Source: Nicotiana tabacum (taxonomy: Eukaryota > Streptophyta > Magnoliopsida > Solanales > Solanaceae). From it: a DNA stretch of 64,000 nucleotides. The stretch lies in the NCBI RefSeq assembly GCF_000715075.1, contig NC_134087.1, positions 190,743,276 to 190,807,275 on the forward strand, written 5' to 3'. The position numbers and the translations under genes were made by a program. How positions within the stretch are numbered: position 1 is the first letter of the stretch; the number at the start of each line of letters is the position of its first letter. Of the stretch, positions 44,301 to 55,590 are shown one piece after another. The notes under the pieces are model-generated. The model saw nothing but the letters and a program-made list of their open reading frames with translations, did not search any database and was not told the origin of the DNA.

Positions 44301-45944
44301 TGAATTGAAATTCTGTTTCCATTTGTCCAAGTTCATCAGTTTAAATTTCATTTTTTGTTTCATGTTAGTTAATTAGTAGTGAATTCAATTTGATAGCTAT
44401 GAGCTAATTGTCTTACTTTGAAAGTTCGTATAAAGCTTTGTAATAATGTTAGCCCTTCATCTCATTAGTTTAATCATATTTGAACTGTCAAGGTAGGAAA
44501 CATGACATAAAGATTGGCCATTAACTAGGCCTTGTGGTGTTGTTAGAATAGAGTGAAAATATCAAAACCATATTGCTAGTTTATTCTTATACTTGATTTA
44601 GTTATGGATGGAATGATATAAGTTGTACGTTCTTATGTGGTATGATAACAGGTATTTATAGAACCATTAGTGGATGGTGAGTTGAGTTGTTATAGCTCAT
44701 TATGATGTTAAAATGCTATGAATGTTTCAAGACATACAAATACGTTGCATGTAAGGCAATGTTGTCAATCAATTTGTATAATAATTCTTTTCTTATCAAC
44801 TTGATGCCTATTCACCCTCATAAATAAATTAACCAAACAATTAGGCCAATTAGATCAAAAGCAAGTATATGAGAATAAAATGAGGTGTACAAGCATAAAT
44901 TACAATACTTATATCGATGGTAAGTAGAAATAGAATTTGCACTAAATAAGAAATAAATATAAATTGTTCAAAAATACTTTTTCCCTTCATAAATCATTTT
45001 GTGAGTTTCATATGTCCCTCATTCTTTGGTATATGTATATATGTTGTATTTGTGAAGAATAGTATTAATCATGTTCTTATTCTTTATTTTGAATTTGAAT
45101 AGTCTTGGATGAACATAAATTATACGCGGAAATTCTAAATCGACGGGCAACATTTAATAAATTGTGGATTCTTTTTCAAGAATTAAAAGGTATCTTAAAT
45201 GGAGATTTCTCGTGATATAATAAACATTTTGTGGAAATTCCATAATACCATTACAGTAGTTTGCGCAATTAGGGATGCGTTCGCGTACCCTGATTATATA
45301 TAAAAGCAAATTCGGATTATGCGTACGCGCAATTTCGAGCGAATATTTTAAAGTATTTCTCCGCGGATGTCAAAAAATAATTTCATATAACCCAAGATGT
45401 GTAGTTCATTGTCCAAATAAAAGGATGATGATGTGCGGGATTTCATTTTTAATTTTCGAATATATATTTTTTTTATATATATAACATGGACAATTTTATT
45501 GTGTACACGTACGCGTGGCACAATCCCTGGTACTTATAAAAAATATATAATACGAATATACGTACGCGTAATTCGTCCATATAATTGTAAACAATAAGTA
45601 AAAAGCGGTAGTAAAAATCATGCAATAAAAACGTATTTAATAAAAATCAAGATAATTAAGCCAATAATAAAAATAGTTAAGCGACCGTGCTAGAACCACG
45701 GAATTCGGAAATGCCTAACACCTTCTTCCGGATTAACAGAATTCCTTACTCAGGATTTCTGGTTCGCAGAATAATAAACAGAGTCATATTCTCCTCGATT
45801 CAGGGATTAAAATTGGTGACTTGGGCGCCTTAAAATTCCCAGGTGGCGACTCTGAAATAATTAAATAAATCCCGTTTCGACTGTCCTTTAATTGGAGAAA
45901 ACTCCCCACGCGCCCCGCGGGCGCGGTAAAAAGGAGGTGCGACA
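41334..45944 (+). repeat. LTR3 of the composite (3' LTR, 4611 bp)
   Basis: It aligns with LTR1 over its full length. Its first bases are TATGAG (G-to-A in the terminal TGTG) and it ends GGTGCGACA. The TATA box is at 42104-42110 and the hairpin at 42687-42732. The poly-C run near 42144 is clearly longer than in LTR1. Confidence 0.95.
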
Positions 45945-45949
45945 GGCGT
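45945..45949. repeat. Target-site duplication, right (GGCGT)
   Basis: Exact partner of 9037-9041. Beyond it the interrupted ORF1 of the layer-2 element resumes. Confidence 0.95.
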
Positions 45950-46051
45950 CAACTTGCAGACTATTTTCAAATCCCAGGTTTTTAATTTGTTGCTTTAGCT
46001 GGCCTATTTCTGCCCTATAACTCTCTTCTTTAGCAGGTAGAAGGAACTGCT
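45950..46051 (-). pseudogene. Layer-2 ORF1 fragment, across the insertion
   Basis: The minus-strand translation (EESYRAEIGQLKQQIKNLGF) is coiled-coil ORF1 sequence that continues into 9036-8344 once the composite and one duplication are removed. At about 46050 it ends abruptly at gag-pro sequence, so the ORF1 N-terminus is missing. Confidence 0.75.
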
Positions 46052-47352
46052 TTGGCTGCGTGGATCCAGGGTCGCCCCAACAGAAGATTATACGACACCG
46101 CCACATCTATCACTTGAAATTCCATGGTGAACTCGACCAGACCAATTGTCAATTCCAGTATGATATCATCCACTGTGTCAGTACCACCCCCATCAAAACC
46201 TCGGACGCAAACGATGTTCTTGCGAATCCTATCATCATCAACTTTCAGTTTGTTCAGAGTGGCCAAAGGACAGATATTGGCACTAGGCCCATTATCAATT
46301 AGTACTCGAGTGACCACCGAGTCTTCGCATTTCGCAGTCAAATAGAGTGCTTTGTTGTGTTCTGTACCCTCTACTGGCAACTCATCGTCAGAAAATGTCA
46401 CTCGGTTTACCTCGAATATTTTGTGCACTATTTTCTCCAAATGGTTCACTGAGAGCTTGTCCGGAACATGGGCTTCGTTCAGAATCTTCATTAATGCCCG
46501 ACAATGATCGCTTGAATGGATCAACAAGGATAGCAGCGAAATCTGGGTCGGGGTCTTCCTCAACTGCTCTACAATGGAGTAGTCATGTGCCTTCATCTTC
46601 TTCAAAAACTCCTCTGCTTCTTCCTCCGTCACTGGCTTCTTTATTGTTATAGGATTGGCCCTTCTCAATTCTGCGGGAGCAAAACACCTTCCCGAATGAG
46701 TTAACCCCTGGGTCTCGCATACTTCTTCCACAACCTCCTTCCCCTTATGCATCACTGTCACTTGACTATAGCTCCAGGGCACAGCTTTCTCACTTGTTAT
46801 CGACAACTGCATTACTGGCATGATAACAACTGGTTCTACGCGGGCCCCCTTCACAACCAACACTGGTGTGTCTGGTACTCCCTGCAGCACTACCTTGACC
46901 GGCTCTGGCTTCTTCGCAACAACAGACGAACCTTTCCCCATTACTACAACTGGCTTGTCATCTACCCTTCCCAACTGTACCATTGCCTTTCCACTGGTCG
47001 GCTTTTCGTTTGGACTGGCACGAATCATCATTACCATTTGTGAGGGTTTCTTGGGCTCCCTTCCTTCGTGCACTAGTTCGATCATGTGGGCCTCATAGTG
47101 CACCGGCAACGGGTTCTCATTGATGTTGGGTGTCTCTAGTGTCTGAACCTCGATCCTATTTGTTTCAATAAGATCTTGTACGGCAGTCTTCAACTTCCAG
47201 CACTTCTTATTATCATGCCCAGGAGCCCCCGAACAATATTCACAGCTTATCGAGTGGTCCAGATTTTTGGGGAGGGGATTTGGCAATTTGGGCTCAACAA
47301 GACTCAATAGGCCTAATTGCCTCAATTTGTGGAACAGAGTAGTATAGGTTTC
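46052..47352 (-). pseudogene. Second gag-pro fragment of layer-2 element
   Basis: Minus-strand frame of 431 codons matching the gag C-terminal part and protease of 5000-6290. It begins in the linker before the knuckle (TTLFHKLRQLGLL), contains an intact knuckle CEYCSGAPGHDNKKC and the protease motif DNGPSAN (Ser-to-Pro next to the active site), and ends after LLGRPWIHAAKAVPST. It is similar but far from identical to the first copy (roughly nine residues in ten), so it came from another family member rather than a recent local duplication. It sits between PBS and ORF1, where the leader should be. Confidence 0.88.
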
Positions 47353-47370
47353 TCCCCAGCGGAGTCGCCA
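47353..47370 (-). other. Primer-binding site of layer-2 element
   Basis: The minus strand reads TGGCGACTCCGCTGGGGA, 4 nt inside the LTR (spacer GCTC, identical to the composite). One base differs from the composite PBS. Its distal end merges with the gag-pro fragment through shared CTCC..AG.GGAGT sequence. Confidence 0.85.
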
Positions 47371-47745
47371 GAGCTGTCACACCTCCTTTTTCAGCTACAC
47401 CCCGCAAAGGGGCATAAAAGGGAGTTTTTCCCATTAAAGGACAATCGAAACGGGATTTATTATTTAATTCAGAGTCACCACTTAGGAGATTTATGGTGTC
47501 CCAAGTCACCGGTCGAATCCCGAATCGAGAAAAAGATTGACTCTGTATTATAGTCCGCGAACAAGAAATCCAAGTAAGGAATTTTATTAACCCGGGAGAA
47601 GGTGTTAGGCATTCTCGAGTTCCGTGGTTCTAGCACGGTCGCTCAACTGTCATATTCGGCTTATTTATCTGATTTTAATACATGTTGAACCTATGTGCAA
47701 ATTTTAACTGTGTACCGCTTCTATTATTATTATTTTTACCGAGAA

Positions 47746-48335
47746 TTGCAACATCATGAAAATACATCTCGAACCACGTCACATCAATGCACCCGTAGTT
47801 ATTGACACATTTCAACTCTGTTGAGATTTGGATTTGGGTCACATAAATGTGCACCTGAGTTTAAGAAGATAACATTATTAAATACGCGCTTAAAGCGACT
47901 AGCGTGTCATTATTTTGGGTAGGGCCATGAAATTTTGCTAAACGGCCCATCCCGACGTCTAAGTAATTTTACCAACACATATAGAGGGCCCCGCAGCTTG
48001 TGTATTTTTGTTTGTCAAGGCTCGTCTCATTCATTATTTATTAAAAGGAATTTGCAACGTCGTGGAAATGCATCTCGAACCACGTCACAATCAATGTACC
48101 CGTGATTAGCGACACATTTCGACTTCGTTGAGATTTAGATTTGGGTCACATAAATGTGCACCCGAGTTTAAGAAAGTAAATTATTAAAAGTACGTGACTA
48201 ACGCGTTATTACTTTGGGGAGGGCCATGAAATTCACTAAACGACCCATCCCGAATTCTAGATGTTCTATTCTTTAGCCAATTATTGAGAGCCTCGCTATT
48301 TACACGTTTTATCCGGCGAGGCTCGTCTCAGGTTT
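47746..48335. repeat. ~306-bp tandem duplication inside layer-2 LTR
   Basis: 'ttgcaac.tc.tg.aaat.catctcgaacc' starts at 47746 and again at 48052. Both units continue through 'gggtcacataaatgtgcacc.gagtttaag' and 'gggccatgaaatt....aaacg.cccatcccga' to 'ggctcgtctca'. The two units have diverged noticeably. Confidence 0.85.
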
Positions 48336-50429
48336 TATTTCAAGGTCTATGCTAAAATGAATACGATTGTCTATATATATTTTCTCTAAAAAATTATTGA
48401 AGAAGAAAATCCTAATTTTATTATTAATTCTACTACCACTTCTACATTTGGGGTTGTTCAAATCACTATTAGAAACATGATTTTTGCCAAAGACGCGAGG
48501 CGGCTGATTAAATCAATTGATTCAAGTTAGCCTTACTAGATCAATATTCAAAAACACCCAATATTTTGAAGCTATGATATTGAAATGTTATCAGCAAACA
48601 AATGCCAAAAGGATGTCTTTGGATTAATGCCTATGTCCTAAATGACAACCAGTTTCTACTTATCACTACACGCGAATGATGTAAATCTCACATTTTTTTT
48701 GTCTCATGCTTCAAACTATTCTGAATTTTTTTCAACATTTAAACCACATGGATAAATCCTATTACATCAAGATTGGTGATTAGCACCAATATGCAGGCTA
48801 ATTAACATAAACATACACGTCCAACTTCAGCCCACTTTATACAATCATATACAAATCAAATCTAAACTATACTAAACCATTGCATCTACATTACTTGGGC
48901 ATCAACATATAACAGTCCAACTATACAAAGCAGCAAAAATTTACATAGCAGTAGTGTACAAAATATTCTAACTATAATCAGTAAATAAAGAAAAAGCTGA
49001 ATCAAACTTCAAACTTCTATTTTTATATGTATTCATGCTTCCACATATTTCAGCTTATAATAGCCAGTGTTATAGTCGTGTACCTGGTATTGGAAACAAA
49101 AGAAGAGGAAGATGAGAAACAACAGATGCAGTAGTACGAGCAACACAGCAATAGCAGTTCCACAACAGCAGTTGGGAATTCCAAACAGCTACCGACACAG
49201 CCCAGAAAGTTTGTAAAAGACCAAATAGCAACAACCAATAACACCACAAACAAATTCAACCAAACGTATATTAAACGAGAAACTGGACCAGTACACCACT
49301 GAACCACTTAAGCAATCAAAGGGAATCGGATTCAATGTTCAGAGTTCGAGTTCCTCCTACAGATGCAATGAAACGGGATCTTTCTTTTTTTGTTTTCTCT
49401 TTTTAAACTCTCTAGCCATCCATCCTCTTTTCAGTCCTAATCCCCCTCCCTTATATAGCCATCCAGACCTTCCCTCTCTCTCAAACTTAACTGCCCGACC
49501 CCCTTCCCCACTAAATATCTGCCTTTTTTCCACTTAAAACCCACTAAGGAAAGCTTTTCCTTATTTTCAGCCCTCATTCCCTCTTGTTCCCCATTACCTT
49601 ATTAATTTAAGGACATTTAATACCCCACTAACAAGTCACTAATACTAAAATATTACCCTAACTATTCCATTCCCAAATCACCCCTGAAACCCCTTAATAT
49701 TACTGCCCCTAATACAATCTATTCATCTGTATTAAAACCTTTTAACTCTAAAATCTGTTCAAGCTAACAATGATTTAAAACTAAATCTGACTAACAGTTA
49801 TAACCAATCCTCCTAACAACTAAATGACTAAGGTTGAGTTCCAATTGAAACCAATGAACTGAATTTAAATCACAACACAGAACTCAATAGAATCATTAAA
49901 ACTGAAACTGAAAATTGAATCAAAATGAACATGAACGCAGGATCATTGTCTGCCTATTGACAATGCCCTGAAGATAAGTGTCCACAGATCAAGCACACAC
50001 AACAACCATTTGACGAACTTATTGGTTTACAAACAAGAACGAATTAATCGACGAAAACTAATTAACCGATTGCCTACAACAATTGACATCAATCAATCAG
50101 AAATAGATAATCAGGCAATTCAAGCAGCATTGACAAGAACAGGGATTTGCAATAAAACTTAACTAATCGACGAACTTATTCGAATCGATTGCACAGCCTA
50201 TAATTATACACAACAACAAACAGAAACAAATTCGACCAAATAAAAAGGTTCGAGGGAGAAGAACAGAACAATCGACAAAAATTGAAAAATTAATATAACA
50301 ATACTAAACAAATAAACAGACATTTAAAACATCAAAATAGAATAAAAGAAAAAAGGAAAAATACCTTGAATGGAACAGAGAACAGACGGACTTGAATCGA
50401 ATCGAACTTGAATTTTTTGAGGTCAAACG

Positions 50430-50474
50430 GACCTTAATCGAGTGTTCTCAACTGATAACACTTCGACTAAGGTC
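50430..50474. repeat. LTR hairpin, layer-2 version
   Basis: The arms GACCTTAATCG-AGTGTT and AACACTTCGACTAAGGTC pair with one mismatch and one bulge. It occupies the same position downstream of the TATA box as the composite hairpin. Confidence 0.75.
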
Positions 50475-50904
50475 AGTTAAACACCCAAATCCCCTTAAAC
50501 CTCGGACAGAAACCAGTTTTGGTTTTCTAGGGTTCTTACGTTTCGATTTGGGGTTCGAGTGTTTCTAGCCAGATTCGAACCAAACCAACGGTGGTTTGGT
50601 CATGAGGTAGGTCAAGGGGTGCTAGGGTGTGAGTTCAGGGCGGATTGGGGTAGGTCCAAGTTTTGCTCGAATCTTCAAATGAAGATTCAAGAAGTTTGAG
50701 GATGATTCGAAGCAAACGGGTACTGGATTTGGATTAGGGGTGGTTAGGAGGTTCAGGGGTATTATTTTGGTGGTCGGCGGCGGCGTTGCCGCCGGGTTTC
50801 AAGCGAAGGAATGCCATGGCGGCTAGGGTTTGGGGAAGAGGCTTCGTCTCTGAGAGACGATGATGAACAGGGGTTTGGACTGGGGGGCTGGGTATGAGAT
50901 TTCA

Positions 50905-50912
50905 TTTATATA
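50905..50912 (-). promoter_or_regulatory. TATA box of layer-2 LTR
   Basis: The minus strand reads CACTATATAAATG. Upstream (higher coordinates) lie the palindromes AAACGGTGTCGTTT (50983-50996) and AAAACGATGTCGTTT (51117-51131). Confidence 0.65.
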
Positions 50913-51666
50913 GTGGGGGTGTGGTTTGATCTTGGCCGTTCGATCAAGAAAGATTGAGGGTCCAGATCAGTTCACTTAACTCAAACGGTGTCGTTTGGTC
51001 TTATTAAGAGATCGGGTTGATTCGGGGCCATGGGTCGGGTATGGGGTTACGGGTGAGGGCAGAGTGATCTGGACCGTTGATCAAGTGAGATCAACGGCCC
51101 TAATCAGGGCTTCCCCAAAACGATGTCGTTTGGGTGTCTCCGAGATGGACTGGATTGGACTGGTAATGGGCTGGATCAGGTGTGGGTTTGGACGAGTTTG
51201 GTTTGGGCTTGGCTGCTTTTGGCCCAAGTTTGGTTCTTCTCTTTTATTGATTCTCTCTTTATTTCCTTCTTATTTCTTTTATTCTTTTCATTCATTTTGA
51301 TTTCTAAATTATTTTCTAAAATCATAAACCAAGTTAACTTACGAAAAATACTAATTATCTCTTAATAACACTTATCATATACAATTAAATGCCAATTAAC
51401 AATAAAATCACACAATTCAACATTAAATGCTAAAAATGCAAAGTATATTATTTTTTTATGATTTTCATTTTCCTAAAACAAATCAATGGTTAATTAATCC
51501 TAAATTGTAAATGTCAATGCAACACATATATTTTTGTATTTTTCAGTAGTAAAAATAGAATAAAACATACACAGACAAATACAAATAAATCACAAGCAAC
51601 ACACAACTATTTTATTTTGAATTTTTGTGGGAGTAGTTCTTGTAGGGAAAAAATCATGTGCTCACA

Positions 51667-53719
51667 ATAACCATGGATCATCAGATATAGAAGTTAAACA
51701 AATACGACCATCTATCTTTTCAAAACCATCAAGGATATAAAAATTTCCATACCTTTTTCCAGGAAGGACTATTTTACATGATTCGTCTTCAATAGCACAA
51801 CCTGTTTTCTTAAAATTTACCTCATATCTTGAGTCGCATAGTTGACTTATGCTCAGGAGGTTGTAGTTGAGTCCATCAAAGAGATAAACTTCAGTGATGT
51901 CACAGTTGTTATTGAAGGGAACTGTTCCAGTACCAATTATTTTACCTTTTGAGTCATCCCCAAACTTAACACTTCCTCCATCAATTTTTGTAATTTTTTG
52001 AACAGGTTTTTGTCACCTGTCATATGACTGGAACACGCACTATCTAGATACCATTTTCCTTTGCGGCTTATTCTATGGTGTTCCTGCAAACAAATGATTA
52101 CTTTCTTTTAGGTACCCAATCTTGCTTGGGTCCTAGAGAGTTAGTATTACTAGATTCAGAATTGTTTTTTGGTTTCCAAACCTATCCTGAAACATTTGCT
52201 TTACAAAAAATGACAAAAAAAATATTTATGCCCACTTTTGTTATAGTAGTGACACGTAACTTCTGACCCACCTTTAGGTCTTTCATTAGTGTTAGTACTA
52301 GTGGACTTAGTTTTGGCTGGTCCTTTTTCAGTTGACTTGTAAGTCGTCTGGTTTGATCTGACAGAACTGTGACTGGTGGATTTGCGCATGCCATTGAGTT
52401 GCATTTGCAATTCCTCAAACTCTTCTTGAAGTACTTCTTTTTCGATTTCACATACTTCATGTTTGAGTTTCCAGTCTTTAACCTCTTTAGTTAGTCTCTT
52501 AATCTCATTCATCATTTTTTGAGACTCTTTCAAAGTTAAATCAAGAATATCCTGCAATTCATTGCACCTTTCATAGTTATAAGATCTTACCTCACTTGTT
52601 TCACCTCGTGCCATGAAACAGTTTTCATTTTCTTCATCTGAAGTGTCCTCATCTGTCTAGCATCCTAAGGATTTGTTCATTTTGTTTTCCAAAATCATCA
52701 TGAAGCAAAGATTTGCTATCTCTTCGTGGTCTAAATTGTCTTTATCACTCCAGCTTCCAAAGGATTTGTTCTTGTTAAAGCCTCTAGAGATCTTCCTTTT
52801 TAGTTCTGGGCACTCAGCTTGAATGTGCCCAAATCTTCCACACTCATAGCACTTACCATCATTCTTGTCATGTTCGTTGTATTGCCTGGATCGTCTTGGT
52901 GGAATTCTTCCTTTCTTTGTATTTCTAAATCTTCTCATTAATCCATCCATGTTTCTTGATAGCATAGCAATCTCTTCTTGTAGGGCTTTAGGATCATCAT
53001 CAATTTCGTTTTCAGCTATTTTAGTTGAAGTCTTGAATGCAACTATTTTCTTTTTTCTTCTTGACTAGTCTTCTTGAGATGCGTCTTTTCAAAAGCTATG
53101 AGTTCTCCTCGTAGTTCATCATAAGATAATTTGTTTAGATACTGAGATTCCAGTGTGACTACTTTGGTCTGCCAAGTGGTTGGCAGGCTTCTGAGAATTT
53201 TTCTACCTTGATCACCACTGATATAAGGCTTGCCAAATGCCTTTAGATCGCTAATTATTTTGCTAAACCTGGCAAACATCTCTTCAATAGATTCTCTTTC
53301 TTTCATTGAGAAGAGTTCGTAATTATGAACCAATATATTAATATGTGTTTCCTTTACTTTGTTGGTTCCTTCATATGTGACCTCAAGCTTGTCCCACATT
53401 TCTTTGGCTGTGTCACAGCTTAAAATTTTCTCATATTCTTCACCACTTATAGCATTATGAAGCAGATTTCTTGCTTTATTGTTAACTTGTACCACTTTCA
53501 TTTGCTCTTTTGTATATGAATCTATATCTTCAGGATCAGCAAGTGGTGGAGTAGCAGCTGGTAAGGGATAGTTCCCATTTTTGATGACTCTCCAAACTTT
53601 GACGTAATAGGCCTTGGCAAAGATCTTCATCCGCACAAATGTTGTCCATTGAAGTATGGTGGTCTAACTTATGAAGTTCCTTCCTGAAAAAGAGCTCCTA
53701 TGATAACTTGATTTGCCAT
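51667..53719 (-). pseudogene. copia gag and protease/pre-integrase, broken
   Basis: The start ATG is at 53719 (MANQVIIGALFQEG). The gag polyprotein region (53043-53636, with YEGTNKVKETHINILVHNYELF and RSLPTTWQTKV) is followed by a zinc knuckle CYECGRFGHIQAEC (CX2CX4HX4C, about 52810-52855), a coiled-coil stretch (about 52380-52614), a second knuckle-like CHYYNKSGHKYFFC with one Cys lost, and the protease motif YLDSACSSHMTG near 52020-52058. The pre-integrase region (LLSISQLCDSRYEVNF and following) runs to 51667. Several stops and a frameshift after the protease motif make it non-functional. Confidence 0.9.
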
Positions 53720-53765
53720 GATCTTTTCTCACAAGCTGTTAAGCAAAACTAGAATGTGAGCCTTA

Positions 53766-53776
53766 CTCTGATACCA
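53766..53776 (-). other. Primer-binding site of copia element
   Basis: The minus strand reads TGGTATCAGAG, complementary to the 3' end of initiator Met-tRNA, the usual copia primer. It lies 2 nt inside the LTR end. Confidence 0.85.
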
Positions 53777-53778
53777 AT

Positions 53779-54711
53779 TGAAAGTACAAGAGGGGGTGAA
53801 TTGTATATTTTTAAACTTAATCTCTTATTAGTCGACTAGTTTATCGATTAGTCGACTAGATGTAATGACCTAACAGTTATAATAACAGAAAGTAAAACAC
53901 AGAAAGTAAGTACAGGGATTAAAGACACCGAAATTTTATACTGGTTCGGATTAAATGTGAATCCTAGTCCAGTCCTCTTGGATTGCAAGGGAGTTCTCTT
54001 TAGTAAATGCGTTTCTCTGAGTACAATAGAAATGACTTGATAACTCAGTTCCTACAACACTCGTCTCTTTTGATACAATGACTCACCAGTGTTGTACTCT
54101 CCTTTTTCTCTAACTTGTTACACAGTAGATCTTAGAGAACTACAATGTTTGTTTGCAGTAGAACAAAGGGAGGGTTTTTTGTTTGACAATGTATGTTTAT
54201 CTAAGGCTTGAAGCTGGGTATAAATACTTTGGTGAAGATCGTTTGTTGAAGAGGCTTGACAACCCAAGAGATTTGATCCTTGGAAAGAGATTGATTCTTT
54301 CCAAGAATAAGATTGCTTGTCGTTGCTCTTCCCTGATAGCTTTCCTTTAACAGTTGTTTATGATGAAGGTTTACTCCTTGAATGTTGGTCCTTCCGAAAT
54401 TAGCCGCGCAGCAACTCTTCACAGAATCTTCGATCTTCCGGATTTGAATGTGATGGCCTTGATTAACGCCTTAAGTTTAGGCTTGCTTGATTCTTTCGAT
54501 CGCAACTGTCTGTAATCTTTGCTGATTGATTTTCTGATTAATTTCTTTCCTTAGGCATTCAGATTTGCTGATTGATTCGTAATCTTTGCTGATTGATTTC
54601 TTTTCATAAGCATCAAGATTTACTTCAGCGATCTTGTAGTAGCTCCTTGATTGCTTGTTCTTCTGTAATTGATTTCCTGTACAGATATATTATTTGCATC
54701 ATTAAAACTAG
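53779..54711 (-). repeat. 5' LTR of copia element (outer end approximate)
   Basis: The inner end (minus strand ..CCCCCTCTTGTACTTTCA) is exact at 53779. It contains ATTAGTCGACTAG twice (about 53828-53866), and an imperfect duplication built on AATCTTTGCTGATTGATT at about 54515-54600. The outer end is estimated from loss of LTR-like sequence near 54711. Confidence 0.65.
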
Positions 54712-55260
54712 ATCTAATATGAAGTTTGCTAGGTACAAGCAGAGGTCTGAAGTTTGCACCGCTACAGGTGAACTTTAGACTCCAGGTCTGAAGTTTACAC
54801 TTCAATAAGCCAACTCCAGCCAACTAAACAAAATATTCCTCAAAAAGGGGATATCATAACAAATTATTTGGAGTTTCAAAAATTAACATGCAATGTGAGA
54901 TTTATTGGATAAAGTGGTGAAACTGAACATGAATACATATCTGATACATGACTACACACAACAAGAAGTCAAATTGATATCCTTAAAATCAAGCCAAAAC
55001 AAAAAAGAAGAGCTACCAGTCAACTCCATATAAACCAACCTAAAATAAGATTTCAACAAAACCAAATTATTAAATAATACCCCTGAATTGTTAAAATGAT
55101 GAATAATTTAAAGGAAAAGGGAAGGAAATAACCCCAGTTGCATAAAGTGTAGCTCAACCTCTACAATGTACAACTAAATTACTTATGATAACCGAATCTA
55201 AATCTGATGAAAAACAAAGTAAAAAATGACATACAACGAGGAGAAAAAAAGAATAAAAAG
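54712..55260. other. Intergenic, no gene seen
   Basis: AT-rich. 'ggtctgaagttt.cac' appears twice (about 54745 and 54786), resembling the units of the 21-bp array that follows, so this may be the near end of the same repeat element. Confidence 0.5.
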
Positions 55261-55269
55261 AAAAACTTC

Positions 55270-55590
55270 GGACATTTTTCTATAAACTTAGTCATTTGAG
55301 TATGCATGTTACACATTTATGATATAAACTTCATACACTAGGATATGAACTTCAGACATTTTGCTATGAACTTCAATCATTTGGGTATAAACTTTAGTCG
55401 TTTGGGTATAAATTTCAGACTTTTTGGTATAAAACTTCAGACATTTTGCTATAAACTTCAGTATTTGGGTATATACATCAGATATTTGGCTATGAACTTC
55501 AGATATTTGGCTATGAACTTCAGATAAATGGGTATATACTTCAGGTATTAGAGTATAAACTTCAGAAATTCGAGTCTGAAGTTAGACCCT
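55270..55590. repeat. 21-bp tandem array
   Basis: About a dozen degenerate units of consensus ATAAACTTCAGACATTTGGGT. Because 21 is a multiple of three, it creates a spurious repetitive open frame (55345-55527). It is probably the internal part of a non-autonomous transposon whose right end may be at 56925. Confidence 0.85.

Larger units (their letters stand above)
9042..45944 (+). mobile_element. Tandem (two-genome, three-LTR) Ogre/Tat-like retrotransposon
   Basis: A 36.9 kb plus-strand insertion with the layout LTR1 (9042-13648), internal 1 (13649-26707), LTR2 truncated (26708-28282), internal 2 (28283-41333), LTR3 (41334-45944). One 5-bp duplication brackets the whole, so it behaves as a single insertion site. 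The two internal regions align collinearly with an offset of 14589 over ORF1 and gag-pro, and differ by about one base in a hundred by eye. A single unit would be about 22 kb, normal for Ogre elements. LTR-LTR unequal recombination between sister copies, or integration of a dimeric product, could produce the array. Confidence 0.93.
1..51666 (-). mobile_element. Layer-2 Ogre/Tat-like Ty3-gypsy retrotransposon (host of the composite)
   Basis: Minus-strand element split by the insertion at 9042-45944. Reading leftwards from 51666 it holds a 5' LTR (51666-47375), PBS (47370-47353), a gag-pro fragment, part of ORF1, the inserted composite, the rest of ORF1, gag-pro, an intron, pol with integrase, and a 3' UTR running off the left edge, so its 3' LTR is not seen. 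Domain order, the extra ORF before gag, the very long LTR, the PBS and the pro-pol intron fit the Ogre/Tat lineage. Its proteins are recognisably related to, but clearly diverged from, those of the composite. It carries many stops and indels. It lies inside a copia element: copia protease/pre-integrase sequence resumes directly at 51667. Confidence 0.9.
47375..51666 (-). repeat. 5' LTR of layer-2 element (4292 bp)
   Basis: On the minus strand it starts TGTGAGCACATGATTTTTTCCC at 51666 and ends GGAGGTGTGACA at 47375. Terminal sequences, U3 palindromes, TATA box and hairpin are related to the composite LTR, so both belong to one family or sister families. It contains an internal tandem duplication (47746-48335). 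The short frames at 49050-49307 and 50995-51365 have no coding signature. Confidence 0.9.
51667..54711 (-). mobile_element. Ty1-copia retrotransposon, 5' part (layer 1)
   Basis: Reading leftwards it has a 5' LTR (about 54711-53779), a Met-tRNA PBS, gag, and the start of protease, where the layer-2 element is inserted. The rest lies beyond the left edge. The outer LTR boundary is not certain; AGTTTTAATGATGCAAATA near 54690-54710 resembles a copia LTR start with a mutated TG. The lineage within copia was not determined. Confidence 0.8.

Noticed and set aside
46820..47098. Plus-strand frames opposite the gag-pro fragment (also 5764-6090)
   Set aside because: Antisense shadows of the conserved gag-pro reading frame; they recur wherever that segment recurs.
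53825..53870. Paired TAGTCGACTAG palindromes as a recombinase attachment site
   Set aside because: They lie inside the copia LTR and are better explained as LTR-internal repeats; no recombinase context.
54201..54422. 73-residue minus-strand frame
   Set aside because: It falls within the copia LTR and has no similarity to any coding domain I know.
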